From assembly GCA_023425865.1 (NCBI GenBank), contig JAFABV010000030.1, positions 1 to 15,196 of the forward strand: a stretch of DNA of 15,196 nt, given 5' to 3'. Of the stretch, positions 1 to 8,256 are shown one piece after another. The stretch's first letter is position 1. Each line of letters begins with the position of its first letter. The notes under the pieces are model-generated. The model made no database searches and was not told the DNA's origin. It saw nothing but the letters and a program-made list of their open reading frames with translations. The stretch is from Bacteroidota bacterium. GTDB taxonomy: Bacteria > Bacteroidota > Bacteroidia > Bacteroidales > Bacteroidaceae. The position numbers and the translations under genes are program-made.

Positions 1-126
1 TTGCTTCAATGTCAAATACAACGCACATTTTTTAGCGGACAGCCGAAATAAGAATCCGCAAGGGGGCTTGTCAAACGTCCAAATCCGTAAAAATGGGGTG
101 AAAGATATGTTTAGCGGACAGTAATA
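1..126 (-). repeat. Dispersed repeat copy 1, truncated by window start
   Basis: The reverse complement of this stretch is identical, base for base, to 4629-4754 and, as far as the window allows, to 15072-15196. Read on the minus strand it begins TATTACTGTCCGCTAAA (126 down to 110), with an internal TGTCCGCTAAAAAA (41 down to 28). The distal half seen in the 4629-4896 copy would lie outside the window. It encodes nothing recognisable. It is in inverted orientation relative to the other two copies. The repeat is seen directly; calling it IS- or MITE-derived is inference. Confidence 0.93.
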
Positions 127-365
127 ATAAAATATATTGGATAACTGCCTGTATCAGTTGCGCACATGCAATGAATGTTCATCCTTCATGCTGCCGATTC
201 ACAACCGCAGCCTGAACAGCACCTCCTTGTCGGTTTGGCTATGGCCGTAGGCTATGCCCGCAATATACAATCGCTCCACCTATACACCCTTTGACATCAG
301 GGAGAGCCGGTGACAACCCACGTCCCGTCCTTGAAAAAAAAGAATGATAAAAAGAATGGATTTCG
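127..365. other. Intergenic stretch with no convincing gene
   Basis: About 240 bp between repeat copy 1 and the promoter of the first gene. No start-to-stop frame of credible length is present on either strand, and I see no tRNA-like or riboswitch-like fold. A 26-codon minus-strand frame at 199-279 looks protein-like and may be a gene remnant (listed separately). A short A-rich run lies at about 334-356, just upstream of the promoter. Confidence 0.5.
199..279 (-). pseudogene. Possible 3' remnant of a lost gene
   Basis: On the minus strand, a TAG is followed by a 26-codon frame, 279 down to a TGA at 199-201. Its translation has protein-like composition (for example RLYIAGIAYGHSQ, then KEVLFRLRL) and ends in alternating hydrophobic and basic residues. 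It has no plausible start context and no recognised domain. It could be the C-terminal end of a gene broken by the adjacent repeat, or simply chance. I do not recognise the family. Confidence 0.15.
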
Positions 366-396
366 TTGGATGATAAGCAGTTATTTCATATATTTG
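366..396 (+). promoter_or_regulatory. Predicted promoter of the DUF3857 pair
   Basis: TATATTTG at 389-396 matches the Bacteroidota -7 consensus TAnnTTTG exactly. TTG at 366-368 lies 20 bp upstream, which suits the -33 element. This predicts transcription starting near 403, about 20 nt before the ATG at 423. The position also argues against translation starting at the upstream TTG codon at 366, because that codon would lie in the promoter. Confidence 0.6.
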
Positions 397-422
397 CAAC
401 AAAGATCCTACTAACGAGAGCT

Positions 423-2246
423 ATGAACTTGAAAACACATTGTCTGACTGCCATACTCATGGTCTTTGCCGGCAGTCTCTGTGCCAAGACCACAGACAAG
501 GAGGTGGTCATCAGCGAGTGTTCAGACGTCTACACTTTCATGCAGGCCGACGACGGCACTGTGACCGTGCGCAACAAGGTGGTGACCGACTACCGTTCGC
601 TGACCGACCGTCCGCTCAACATCCAGTCGTACACGCTCTACGGCGATTTTATCTCGCTCGACGCTTCCTCGGGCAAGGGGGCGGCACAATACCGGAACGC
701 CACACCCGAGAATGTGTTTTATGACGACACCAAGGTGTGTTACTATTACCTCAGCTTCGACCGCAAAAACCGCACGGCTCGCACCAAATTTGAACGAACG
801 TTCAAGGATATACGCTATTTCACGCGCGTATATCTCTCCGACGAACATCCCATTGAACACAAGACGGTGGTGTTCCGCATCCCCAAACAGTTGACAGGCT
901 TCCAACTTGTGCCCCGCAACCTCACGCCAGCTGTCAGTTTCACACAGAGCGAGGAAGAAGGCTACCTGATATATACTTTTACCTTAAGCGGACAGGAGGC
1001 CATGGTCGAAGAAGACCACATGCCCGCTATGGCCTCGGTTTACCCATACGTGCTGGTCGAGGGTGCATTCAGCGACTACCAAGACCTGTACCGATGGTCA
1101 CATGGGCTCACGCTCATTGACCGCGACATACCACAACTACAGTCTATACTCGGTGAGATAGGTGCTCACGCAACCACCCCCACCGACCGCATACGTGCCA
1201 CCTACGAGTGGGTGCAACAACATATTCGCTACGTGGCCTTCGAAGCGGGCATCACCGGCCACCAGCCCGACCGTCCCGCCGAAGTGGTGCGCAAGTGTTA
1301 CGGCGACTGCAAAGGCATGGCCATGCTGCTCTACACGCTGCTCAAGGCACAGCAGTTTGACGCCCGACTGGTAGACATCGGCACCCATGACATTCCGTTC
1401 GGCATCGGCGAGATGCCCACGCTGGCCGCAGCCAACCACATGATTTGTACCCTCCGCCACGACGGGCGCACCTACTGGCTCGATGCCACCAACCGATACA
1501 TCCCCATCACCCATGTACCCGGCAACCTGCAAGGGCGCGAGGCCCTGGTAGAGAACGGCGACGAGGGGATACTGCAAACGCTGCCCATAATGCCTCCTAA
1601 CGCCTCTACCGACAGCCTGCACTACACTTACCAATTGGAGATGGGCGCAGACCATGGACCCATGCTCACAGGCACGGTGAGCGACAGCTGGTGCGGTGAC
1701 ATGAAGGAGATGATCATGAACAGCTATGAACACGTGCCCCAGCAAGACAAGCCGCTCTTCATGAGCAATACCATCAACGACGACACGCACAGTGCCACCA
1801 TCACCCAGACCACATGGACCAGCAACGATCGCAAGGCATCATGGGCACGGCTGGAGGGACACATTACCAACAACAGCAAGATACAAACCCTCGATGGAGA
1901 AATGTATGTGGAGCTCAACCCCAACAACGAAATGTTCGGACTGAGCATCGACACCACCGACCGCCATCACGACTACATGCTTCCCATGCGCTGTCGCATC
2001 GTGCGCCAAGTAGACTTGGTGGTGCCCGCGGGCTATCGTGTCGTGCTGCCTGCCTCAGCCACCTTCGCCTGCAACCAGGCTACCATGGAGTGCGGCTTTG
2101 CGCAACGAGGCGACACCGTCACCTTCAGAAGAGTGCTCACCATCAACGACCGCCACATACCCCGCGAACAACTTGACCACTGGAACGACTGCATACGCCA
2201 ATGGAACGACGCCTGCAACGAGCAGCTCATCATCAGCAAACACTAA
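423..2246 (+). CDS. Exported DUF3857/transglutaminase-like protein with intact triad
   Basis: A 607-residue protein is read from ATG 423. The frame is open back to a TTG at 366, but the ATG begins a good type I signal peptide (MNLKTHCLTAILMVFAGSLC, cleavage probably after Ala22) and the promoter overlaps the extension. The N-terminal half resembles DUF3857. A transglutaminase-like core follows at about residues 275-365, with Cys296 in YGDCKGMA, His339 in AANHMIC and Asp354 in WLDATN, which is the usual Cys-His-Asp order and spacing. The C-terminal third resembles the DUF3858-type beta region. The product is probably periplasmic or outer-membrane associated, since no lipobox is seen. Members of this superfamily act as transglutaminases, peptidases or amidases; the substrate here is unknown. 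It is the first gene of a two-gene operon, 21 nt before the next gene. Domain class is confident, biochemical role is not. Confidence 0.88.
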   Translation: MNLKTHCLTAILMVFAGSLCAKTTDKEVVISECSDVYTFMQADDGTVTVRNKVVTDYRSLTDRPLNIQSYTLYGDFISLDASSGKGAAQYRNATPENVFYDDTKVCYYYLSFDRKNRTARTKFERTFKDIRYFTRVYLSDEHPIEHKTVVFRIPKQLTGFQLVPRNLTPAVSFTQSEEEGYLIYTFTLSGQEAMVEEDHMPAMASVYPYVLVEGAFSDYQDLYRWSHGLTLIDRDIPQLQSILGEIGAHATTPTDRIRATYEWVQQHIRYVAFEAGITGHQPDRPAEVVRKCYGDCKGMAMLLYTLLKAQQFDARLVDIGTHDIPFGIGEMPTLAAANHMICTLRHDGRTYWLDATNRYIPITHVPGNLQGREALVENGDEGILQTLPIMPPNASTDSLHYTYQLEMGADHGPMLTGTVSDSWCGDMKEMIMNSYEHVPQQDKPLFMSNTINDDTHSATITQTTWTSNDRKASWARLEGHITNNSKIQTLDGEMYVELNPNNEMFGLSIDTTDRHHDYMLPMRCRIVRQVDLVVPAGYRVVLPASATFACNQATMECGFAQRGDTVTFRRVLTINDRHIPREQLDHWNDCIRQWNDACNEQLIISKH

Positions 2247-2267
2247 ATAACCTAAAGAGAAACGCTT

Positions 2268-4436
2268 ATGAGACATTACACCAAATTACTACTACTGACC
2301 GTTGCCGCAATGCTACTGGGACAGCCACAGGCCCAGGCCGACGAACTGACTAAGTACAAAGCCTTTGCCGACACCATCAAGGCCTACGTATGGGGTATGG
2401 ACTTGCCACAATTCAAAAGAGTGGACCTGCCTAAGAAATACAACAATCGAAGTGCGGTTATCGTGGCATCGTACCGCGACCTGAATATCGTACAGAAGTC
2501 GATGCTCAACGTGGGCTCGGTCCTCAACCTGAGCTTCACCGTCGATCGCGACGTGATTTGCAAAGACATAGAACGTACATGCATACACATCAACGACCAG
2601 TCCGCACTGAAGAAATACACAGAGTTCGACTTCAAGACATTTTATAAGCGTCGCAACCATGGGTGGAAAGAGAAGGCACGCCATGTGCTCGGCGTGCGGG
2701 TCATCAAGCCCGACAGCAGCGTGAGAGAGGTCAGCACCGAAGACTACGTCGACGTGGCTGAGGGAAAAGGCGACAAGGACAAGAGCCAGAAATTGGCCGT
2801 GCCGGGACTTGCCATCGGCGACAACATCGACTTCTTCACCTACGAGGAACTGAAACTCGAGGAACACTCGCTCGACCCCTTTGTGATAAACTATCAAGAT
2901 GAATATCCCATCCTGTGGAAGAAAATACACTGCTCTATCGACCCCGACCTCACCGTGCAGTACCGCACTCTGAACGGCGCTCCCGACTTTGTGGCCTCCT
3001 TCGACAAGGAGAAGAACATTGTGCTTGACGCACTGGTGGAGAACGTTGAGAAAACCGACCCCGACCTGTGGTTCAGCCCGGCAGAGCAGTCGCCGCTGAC
3101 GGTCATCAACGTTATCGGGCGGAGGCTCAAGGGGGAGTTCATACCGCAGAGCACCAAGAAGAAAGGCTTGCAGGCCAATCCCGACGTGGAAGAGATACAG
3201 AATGACAGCTGGCAGAAATACACCAAGACTACCTACGGACAGTACTACCAGTCGCTGCGCAAGGCATGCAAGAATGCCAACACGAAGTACCCCGACATAG
3301 CTGAACGCGCCGATTATGTTTACGACCTGCTGCGGCAGAGCTATCTGGCTGACAGGGTCACCAACGCATGGGTAGACTATTTTACCTACAACTTCTCCAC
3401 CTGCCTCGCATTTGCAGGCATCAATAACAGCCAAGTGGTCATCGCCACTGAGAAGGGCAGCGAACCGGTAGACAAGATGACCTCGTATGGCAGTGCCATC
3501 ACGCTGACCTATGTGAAAGACGCCAACAAATACTATGCATGGACACCAGCACCCATCGTGGCGGGAGAGTTGCCGTTTGAACTGCAGGGCAGGAAGGCCA
3601 TCGTCAGGAAAGGCAAGGTAAGCAAGAACGAATCTCTCTACGACCAACGTACGCTGCCCGAGAGCAAGGCTGCGGACAACCAATACATCTACACCCTCAA
3701 GGCTACCATGGATAACGGTACCGACATCGTGTTCAGCCATGAGGAGAAAGCTACAGGAACCATCAAGCAGCTGCTGGCACCGGCCATCGTCACCCTAAAG
3801 GATATGTATGACTCGTACCGCGACCGCATACCCGACCAGAAAGATTTCACCGAGACGCTGGGCAACAAAAAGGCGAAAGCCGAGCAACAGCAGGTAGAGA
3901 AAGACAAGGAAAAGCAGCAGGATGGCATGAAAAGACTGGTGGAGAACTACTGGGGCAGCAAACCCAAAGACATCAAAGACTGCCGCCTGGTGTCAGTGGG
4001 AACGGCAAAAGGTAGTCCAGCCGTGGCCTTCCACGCCAGCTATGCCATGGAAGGATTGGTGAAGAAAGCAGGCCCTAACCTCATCCTCTCCACAGGGCGG
4101 CTGCTCGGAGACCTGATGAAAGTGGAGGGTACCGACCGCCAGCGCGACGCCGACATCAATATGCTCTCGGCCCGACAAACGGTCTGGGACATCGAGGTGA
4201 CATTACCTGCTGGTTACAAGGTGTCACCCGAGAGTCTGCAACAGCTTGACAAAAACGTGAGCAACGACTGCGGCGCATTTGTGGCCAAAGCTACCAGCGA
4301 GAACGGAAAACTGATGCTCCACGTAACCAAGACTTACAGCAAGGGCTATCTGCCGGCATCCAAATGGACTGAACTACTCAGCATCATCGACGCCTCCAAC
4401 GACTACACCACCTTGCAGACCGTGCTCAAGAAATAA
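2268..4436 (+). CDS. Exported DUF3857-family protein, transglutaminase core degenerate
   Basis: A 722-residue protein from ATG 2268, with a signal peptide of about 25 residues ending QPQAQA before DEL. The layout parallels the upstream gene: a long N-terminal beta-rich DUF3857-like half, a helical region around residues 340-385, then a strand-rich C-terminal part. Where the active paralogue has YGDCKGMA there is no matching motif here. The only nearby cysteine, Cys379 in FSTCLAF, falls about ten residues too late. The expected His and Asp positions read as MTSYGSAIT and YAWTPAP. It is therefore likely a non-catalytic relative, perhaps a partner or binding protein of the upstream enzyme. A charged Lys/Glu/Gln segment at about 533-556 could be a short coiled coil. 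The alignment was made by eye, so loss of the triad is an inference. A strong hairpin follows 30 nt after the stop. Confidence 0.82.
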   Translation: MRHYTKLLLLTVAAMLLGQPQAQADELTKYKAFADTIKAYVWGMDLPQFKRVDLPKKYNNRSAVIVASYRDLNIVQKSMLNVGSVLNLSFTVDRDVICKDIERTCIHINDQSALKKYTEFDFKTFYKRRNHGWKEKARHVLGVRVIKPDSSVREVSTEDYVDVAEGKGDKDKSQKLAVPGLAIGDNIDFFTYEELKLEEHSLDPFVINYQDEYPILWKKIHCSIDPDLTVQYRTLNGAPDFVASFDKEKNIVLDALVENVEKTDPDLWFSPAEQSPLTVINVIGRRLKGEFIPQSTKKKGLQANPDVEEIQNDSWQKYTKTTYGQYYQSLRKACKNANTKYPDIAERADYVYDLLRQSYLADRVTNAWVDYFTYNFSTCLAFAGINNSQVVIATEKGSEPVDKMTSYGSAITLTYVKDANKYYAWTPAPIVAGELPFELQGRKAIVRKGKVSKNESLYDQRTLPESKAADNQYIYTLKATMDNGTDIVFSHEEKATGTIKQLLAPAIVTLKDMYDSYRDRIPDQKDFTETLGNKKAKAEQQQVEKDKEKQQDGMKRLVENYWGSKPKDIKDCRLVSVGTAKGSPAVAFHASYAMEGLVKKAGPNLILSTGRLLGDLMKVEGTDRQRDADINMLSARQTVWDIEVTLPAGYKVSPESLQQLDKNVSNDCGAFVAKATSENGKLMLHVTKTYSKGYLPASKWTELLSIIDASNDYTTLQTVLKK

Positions 4437-4466
4437 GCCTTACACTCACCAGGCATAGGCTTTAAC

Positions 4467-4512
4467 CCTTTGCAGGGCATCATGTCTCTCATAGCATGAT
4501 GCCCTGCAAAGG
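4467..4512 (+). terminator. Strong hairpin after the DUF3857 pair
   Basis: A perfect 18-bp inverted repeat: CCTTTGCAGGGCATCATG at 4467-4484 pairs with 4495-4512 across a 10-nt loop. It begins 30 nt after the stop codon. No real T-tract follows (TTATCTAC), so intrinsic termination may be incomplete, or the hairpin may protect the transcript 3' end. Confidence 0.65.
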
Positions 4513-4628
4513 TTATCTACATATACGCGAGGTCGGGATTAGCCACAGTGACCATCCCGCACATCGCCCCATCTCCATGCCTACGCCTATCCGTTCGCAC
4601 CCTACGGCCCGATAATTCTATATGAAAC
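4513..4628. other. Intergenic spacer with nothing recognised
   Basis: About 115 bp between the hairpin and repeat copy 2. I see no open frame, promoter match or secondary structure worth naming. It is a C-rich stretch. Confidence 0.5.
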
Positions 4629-4896
4629 TATTACTGTCCGCTAAACATATCTTTCACCCCATTTTTACGGATTTGGACGTTTGACAAGCCCCCTTGCGGA
4701 TTCTTATTTCGGCTGTCCGCTAAAAAATGTGCGTTGTATTTGACATTGAAGCAATGAAAGCATGCCATTTTTTGTACTTTTCATCCATTTTCCGAGGCTT
4801 TAAGCCTGAAATGGTCTGTCTACACATCCCAAATGTCGGCTGTCCGACAAAACAATCATTTGTAAACAGGGCTTGATTTTTTAGCGGACACCAATA
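4629..4896 (+). mobile_element. MITE-like element, only complete repeat copy
   Basis: The left end TATTACTGTCCGCTAAA (4629-4645) matches the reverse complement of the right end (4880-4896, TATTGGTGTCCGCTAAA) at 15 of 17 positions. A second, internal left-type end, TGTCCGCTAAAAAA at 4714-4727, pairs perfectly over 14 bp with the right end at 4877-4890. A decayed version, TGTCCGACAAAAC, lies at 4841-4853. The element is about 268 bp, intergenic, non-autonomous and repeated elsewhere in the window, all of which suit a MITE or a decayed IS. No target-site duplication is visible in the flanks. The parent IS family is not identified. Confidence 0.72.
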
Positions 4897-4898
4897 TC

Positions 4899-5046
4899 TT
4901 GCAAATATAAACAAAAAGGTATGCAACAGCCTTCTCGGCTTTTGCAAACTTGATATTAATCAATGCAAACGTTTGCATGAAACATTGCTCGCTTTTGTGC
5001 TAAAAAGTGTGTGCGGTGTTTAAATTCCATTTATTTTTGCACCAAA
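4899..5046 (+). promoter_or_regulatory. susC control region with predicted -7 element
   Basis: TATTTTTG at 5032-5039 fits the Bacteroidota -7 consensus TAnnTTTG. The -33 position (near 5008) holds only a weak TGTG. Transcription would start near 5046, giving a 5' leader of about 120 nt before susC. A LacI-type palindrome lies about 62 bp upstream of the -7 element, and a half-site TGCAAAC (4943-4949) lies 21 bp upstream of the matching half of that palindrome. No other leader structure was recognised. Confidence 0.55.
4963..4978. promoter_or_regulatory. LacI/GalR-type operator upstream of susC
   Basis: ATGCAAACGTTTGCAT is a perfect 16-bp palindrome with the central CG typical of LacI/GalR-family operators (compare the E. 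coli PurR box ACGCAAACGTTTGCGT). The same 16 bases occur upstream of the amylase gene at 12813-12828. Its centre is about 75 bp upstream of the predicted start of transcription, a position that suits activation better than simple blocking of polymerase. The site is seen; the identity of its binder is inferred. Confidence 0.72.
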
Positions 5047-5166
5047 ATCATGTGCTAACCATTCCTAAATCGACGATCTGCCAAATAAAGAAGTAAACAG
5101 AACCCACTTGGAATGTAGAAAGCCTAAGAACAAAATCAATTATACACGTTAACTTAAAACTCAAAA

Positions 5167-8100
5167 ATGATGAAGCAGGTAAAGATTACAATGCCTCGTA
5201 GAGCAGTCACCATGTTATGTGGACTTGCTCTTGCAGCTACGGCTTTTGGACAGCAGGTAGTTGTAACAGGTCATGTAGTGGATGCTACCGGAGAGCCTGT
5301 CATTGGTGCCACTGTACGCGTAAACGGACAGGAAGGCGGCGCGGTGACCGACCTCGACGGTAATTTTACACTTAATGCCAACGCTGGAGAAACGGTGACC
5401 GTAGACTATATCGGTTACGAAAGTTTCAAAGGAAAGGTGTCACCCAATATGACCATTACGCTCCGTGAAGGCGCAGAGAAGTCGCTCAACGAGGTGGTGG
5501 TTATCGGTTACGGTGCCGTGAAGAAGTCGGACCTCACGGGTTCGGTGACTGCACTCAAGCCCGACACCAAAAACCGCGGTGTTGTGGTTAATCCACAAGA
5601 CATGATGCAGGGTAAGATTGCTGGTGTGAGTGTGACCTCATCTGGCGGCGCTCCCGGTGCTGGCGCTACGATTCGTATTCGTGGCGGCGCCTCACTCAAC
5701 GCTTCCAGCGACCCGTTGGTGGTTATCGACGGTATTCCTATGGATAACAATGGCGTGAAGGGACTGGCCAACCCATTGTCTATGGTAAACCCGCAGGATA
5801 TTGAGAGCTTCAACGTCTTGAAGGATGCCTCGGCAACGGCAATCTATGGTTCGCGCGGTTCTAACGGTGTTATCATTATCACAACCAAGAAGGGACGTAA
5901 GGGCCAGAAGACCGCGGTGTCTTATGCCGGTAGCGTTACGATGAGCGTCAAGCGCAAGACCATTGATGTGATGGATGGTGACCGGTACCGTGAATTTATC
6001 CAGAATACGTTTGAGGGTAACTCGCAGCAGGCTACTGTAATGGGACTGCTGGGTGACGCTAACACCGACTGGCAGAACGAGATATATCGTACCGCATGGG
6101 GACAGGAGCACAACGTGACCATTTCGGGTAGTGCTAAAGACTTCCTGCCTTACCGTGTTTCTGTGGGCTATAATGGCAACCAGGGTATCTTGAAGACAAG
6201 TAAGTTTGACCGTATTACTTCGTCTGTGAGCCTTACTCCGAGCTTCCTCGACAATCACCTGAACCTCATTCTCAACCTGAAAGGAATGTGGGCCAAGACA
6301 CGTTATGCCAATACCGACGCCGTGGGGGCCGCCGTATGGATGAACCCCACAGTGCCTGTATACAGTTCTGAGGAGAAATTCGCGAACTTTGGTGGATATT
6401 GGGAATGGCTCAATGCGGGTAAGTATGGAGACCCGACCTGGCCTTATGGTTACAACTCGCAGGCTACCAAGAACCCCGTGGCTTTGCTCAACCTCAAGAA
6501 CGACCGTGCCATCTCACGCGACTTCAATGCTAACCTGGACATCGACTATAAGGTCAATGGCTTTGAAGACCTCAGGCTCCATGGTACCGCGGGCTTTGAT
6601 ATTGCCCAAGGTAAGCAGACCACTGATGTAGACCCGGCTTCGCCCGAGGCAGCATATTACGGTTCTCACGGCTGGGATAAGATTCTGAAGCGCAATTATA
6701 CGTTCAGCGGATACGCTCAGTATTATCATGACTTCAATGATCCCGCACAAAACCATTTCGACATTATGCTGGGTTCTGAGTACCAGCACTTCTGGCGTAG
6801 TCAGCACAATCAATACTGGGGATATTACCAGTCTACCAATAGCGACGCCTCAAAGGCCGGGCAGGAGTACAACCATACGCACTATGATTTCGCGACAGAG
6901 AGCAAGTTGCTGTCATTCTTCGGTCGTGCCAACTGGTCGCTGATGGATAGCCGCTACATGCTCACGGCTACGGTTCGTGCCGACGGTTCTTCGCGATTCA
7001 ACTGGCTTGAGCCTTACGACAGCCAGCAGTGGGGTGTATTCCCCTCATTTGCCTTCGCTTGGCGTATCAAGGATGAGAATAAGTTCCGCGAAATCAATTG
7101 GCTTTCAGACCTTAAGCTCCGCTTAGGTTACGGTATCACAGGTCAGCAGGAACTCAACAGCGGCGATTATCCTTACTTTGACACCTATGCCATGAATACT
7201 GGCATCGATTCTTACTATGACCTTTATGGTGATGGTTCGACAGCTCGCCCTGTAGCCACTAACCACAACCTCACTTGGGAGAAAACCACAACCTATAACG
7301 TGGGTCTTGACTGGGGCATATTGCACCAGCGTCTCAGTGGTAGTGTGGATTACTATGTAAGAAAGACTACTGATCTGATCAATGTGGTGAACGTGGCAGC
7401 TGGTTCTACCTTCAAGAACACGTTGATCTCAAATATCGGTGACATGAAGAACTATGGTGTGGAGGCCGCTATCCATTTCAATGCCATCCAGACAAAGGAT
7501 TGGAACTGGATGCTTGACTACAACTTCACCTACAATAAGAACTCTATCACCAAGCTCACCGGCAGTAATCAGCCCGGATACTTCGTGCCCACAGGTGGTA
7601 TCTCTGCAGGTACCGGCACTAATGCCCAGGCACATGCCGTAGGTCACCCTGCTTCTTCATTCTATGTTTATCAGCAGGTTTATGACAGCAATGGCAAACC
7701 TCTCGAAGGTGTAGTCGTTGACCGCAACGGTGATGGCACCATCAATGAAAATGACAAGTACTTCTATAAGAGCCCGGCAGCTCCTGTAACCATGGGCCTT
7801 AGCTCGCGTCTCGAATACAAGAGCTGGGACTTTGGATTCACGCTCCGCGCAAGCCTTGGCAACTATGTATTTAATGATCTGCAGTCATCTTCAGCCAATG
7901 TAAGCGCTGCGGGTGTATATGTCAACGAGTACATAGCCAACCGTCCTATTGTTTCTCTGGCTGCAGCTTGGGACTCATACGATAACTTCGCAATCCTGTC
8001 CGACCGCTTCGTACAGAACGCCTCGTTCTTGAAATGTGACAACATTACACTGGGTTACAGCTTCAACAACCTCTTCGGTGCTGGCCAGTGGGGCGGTATC

Positions 8101-8244
8101 AGCGGTCGTGTATATGGTGCAGTGAACAACGTCTTCACCATTACGAAGTATTCTGGTATTGATCCTGAGGTCTATGGCGGTATCGACCGTAACCTCTATC
8201 CGCGTCCGTTCTCAGCAATGCTCGGTATCAATCTTAATTTCTAA
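5167..8244 (+). CDS. susC: SusC-family TonB-dependent outer membrane importer
   Basis: A 1025-residue protein, usual length for the family (ATG 5167, or the adjacent ATG 5170). A signal peptide ends near AATAFG before QQV. A carboxypeptidase-regulatory-like domain spans about residues 31-100 (GHVVDATGEPVIGATVRV, then GYESFKG). The SusC signature SLNEVVVIGYG begins at Ser106. A plug domain follows to about 240 (IRIRGGASLN, then ATAIYGSRGSNGVIIITTK), then a long 22-strand-type barrel ending in aromatic Phe (GINLNF). A Ca-loop-like DRNGDGTINEND begins at Asp852, common in the family. It should import maltooligosaccharides through the outer membrane with TonB/ExbBD energy, in complex with the SusD protein encoded 12 nt downstream. 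The starch substrate is inferred from SusE/SusF-like genes and the amylase. Arginine and glycine codons are mostly CGT and GGT, unlike the amylase. Confidence 0.95.
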   Translation: MMKQVKITMPRRAVTMLCGLALAATAFGQQVVVTGHVVDATGEPVIGATVRVNGQEGGAVTDLDGNFTLNANAGETVTVDYIGYESFKGKVSPNMTITLREGAEKSLNEVVVIGYGAVKKSDLTGSVTALKPDTKNRGVVVNPQDMMQGKIAGVSVTSSGGAPGAGATIRIRGGASLNASSDPLVVIDGIPMDNNGVKGLANPLSMVNPQDIESFNVLKDASATAIYGSRGSNGVIIITTKKGRKGQKTAVSYAGSVTMSVKRKTIDVMDGDRYREFIQNTFEGNSQQATVMGLLGDANTDWQNEIYRTAWGQEHNVTISGSAKDFLPYRVSVGYNGNQGILKTSKFDRITSSVSLTPSFLDNHLNLILNLKGMWAKTRYANTDAVGAAVWMNPTVPVYSSEEKFANFGGYWEWLNAGKYGDPTWPYGYNSQATKNPVALLNLKNDRAISRDFNANLDIDYKVNGFEDLRLHGTAGFDIAQGKQTTDVDPASPEAAYYGSHGWDKILKRNYTFSGYAQYYHDFNDPAQNHFDIMLGSEYQHFWRSQHNQYWGYYQSTNSDASKAGQEYNHTHYDFATESKLLSFFGRANWSLMDSRYMLTATVRADGSSRFNWLEPYDSQQWGVFPSFAFAWRIKDENKFREINWLSDLKLRLGYGITGQQELNSGDYPYFDTYAMNTGIDSYYDLYGDGSTARPVATNHNLTWEKTTTYNVGLDWGILHQRLSGSVDYYVRKTTDLINVVNVAAGSTFKNTLISNIGDMKNYGVEAAIHFNAIQTKDWNWMLDYNFTYNKNSITKLTGSNQPGYFVPTGGISAGTGTNAQAHAVGHPASSFYVYQQVYDSNGKPLEGVVVDRNGDGTINENDKYFYKSPAAPVTMGLSSRLEYKSWDFGFTLRASLGNYVFNDLQSSSANVSAAGVYVNEYIANRPIVSLAAAWDSYDNFAILSDRFVQNASFLKCDNITLGYSFNNLFGAGQWGGISGRVYGAVNNVFTITKYSGIDPEVYGGIDRNLYPRPFSAMLGINLNF

Positions 8245-8256
8245 ACATTATTTATT

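Noticed and set aside
366..422. A 19-codon N-terminal extension of the first DUF3857 protein starting at TTG 366
   Set aside because: It would place translation start inside the predicted promoter and hide the signal peptide, whereas ATG 423 begins a normal signal peptide.
3402..3404. Cys379 of the second DUF3857 protein as a catalytic nucleophile
   Set aside because: Aligned by the downstream Gly-Ile-Asn/Val-Val-Ile-Ala strand, it falls about ten residues too late, and no matching His or Asp follows.
2313..3740. Long 475-codon minus-strand frame opposite the second DUF3857 gene
   Set aside because: It lies wholly antisense to a clear exported protein, has valine-rich low-quality composition and no domain; it is a by-product of GC-rich codon use on the other strand.
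4635..4890. CRISPR array, because TGTCCGCTAAA recurs several times
   Set aside because: The recurring unit is only 11-14 bp, irregularly spaced (79 and 127 bp) and partly inverted, and no cas gene is nearby.
5046..5166. Riboswitch or attenuator in the susC leader
   Set aside because: The roughly 120-nt leader is AT-rich, with no strong hairpin, terminator or known aptamer pattern that I could find.
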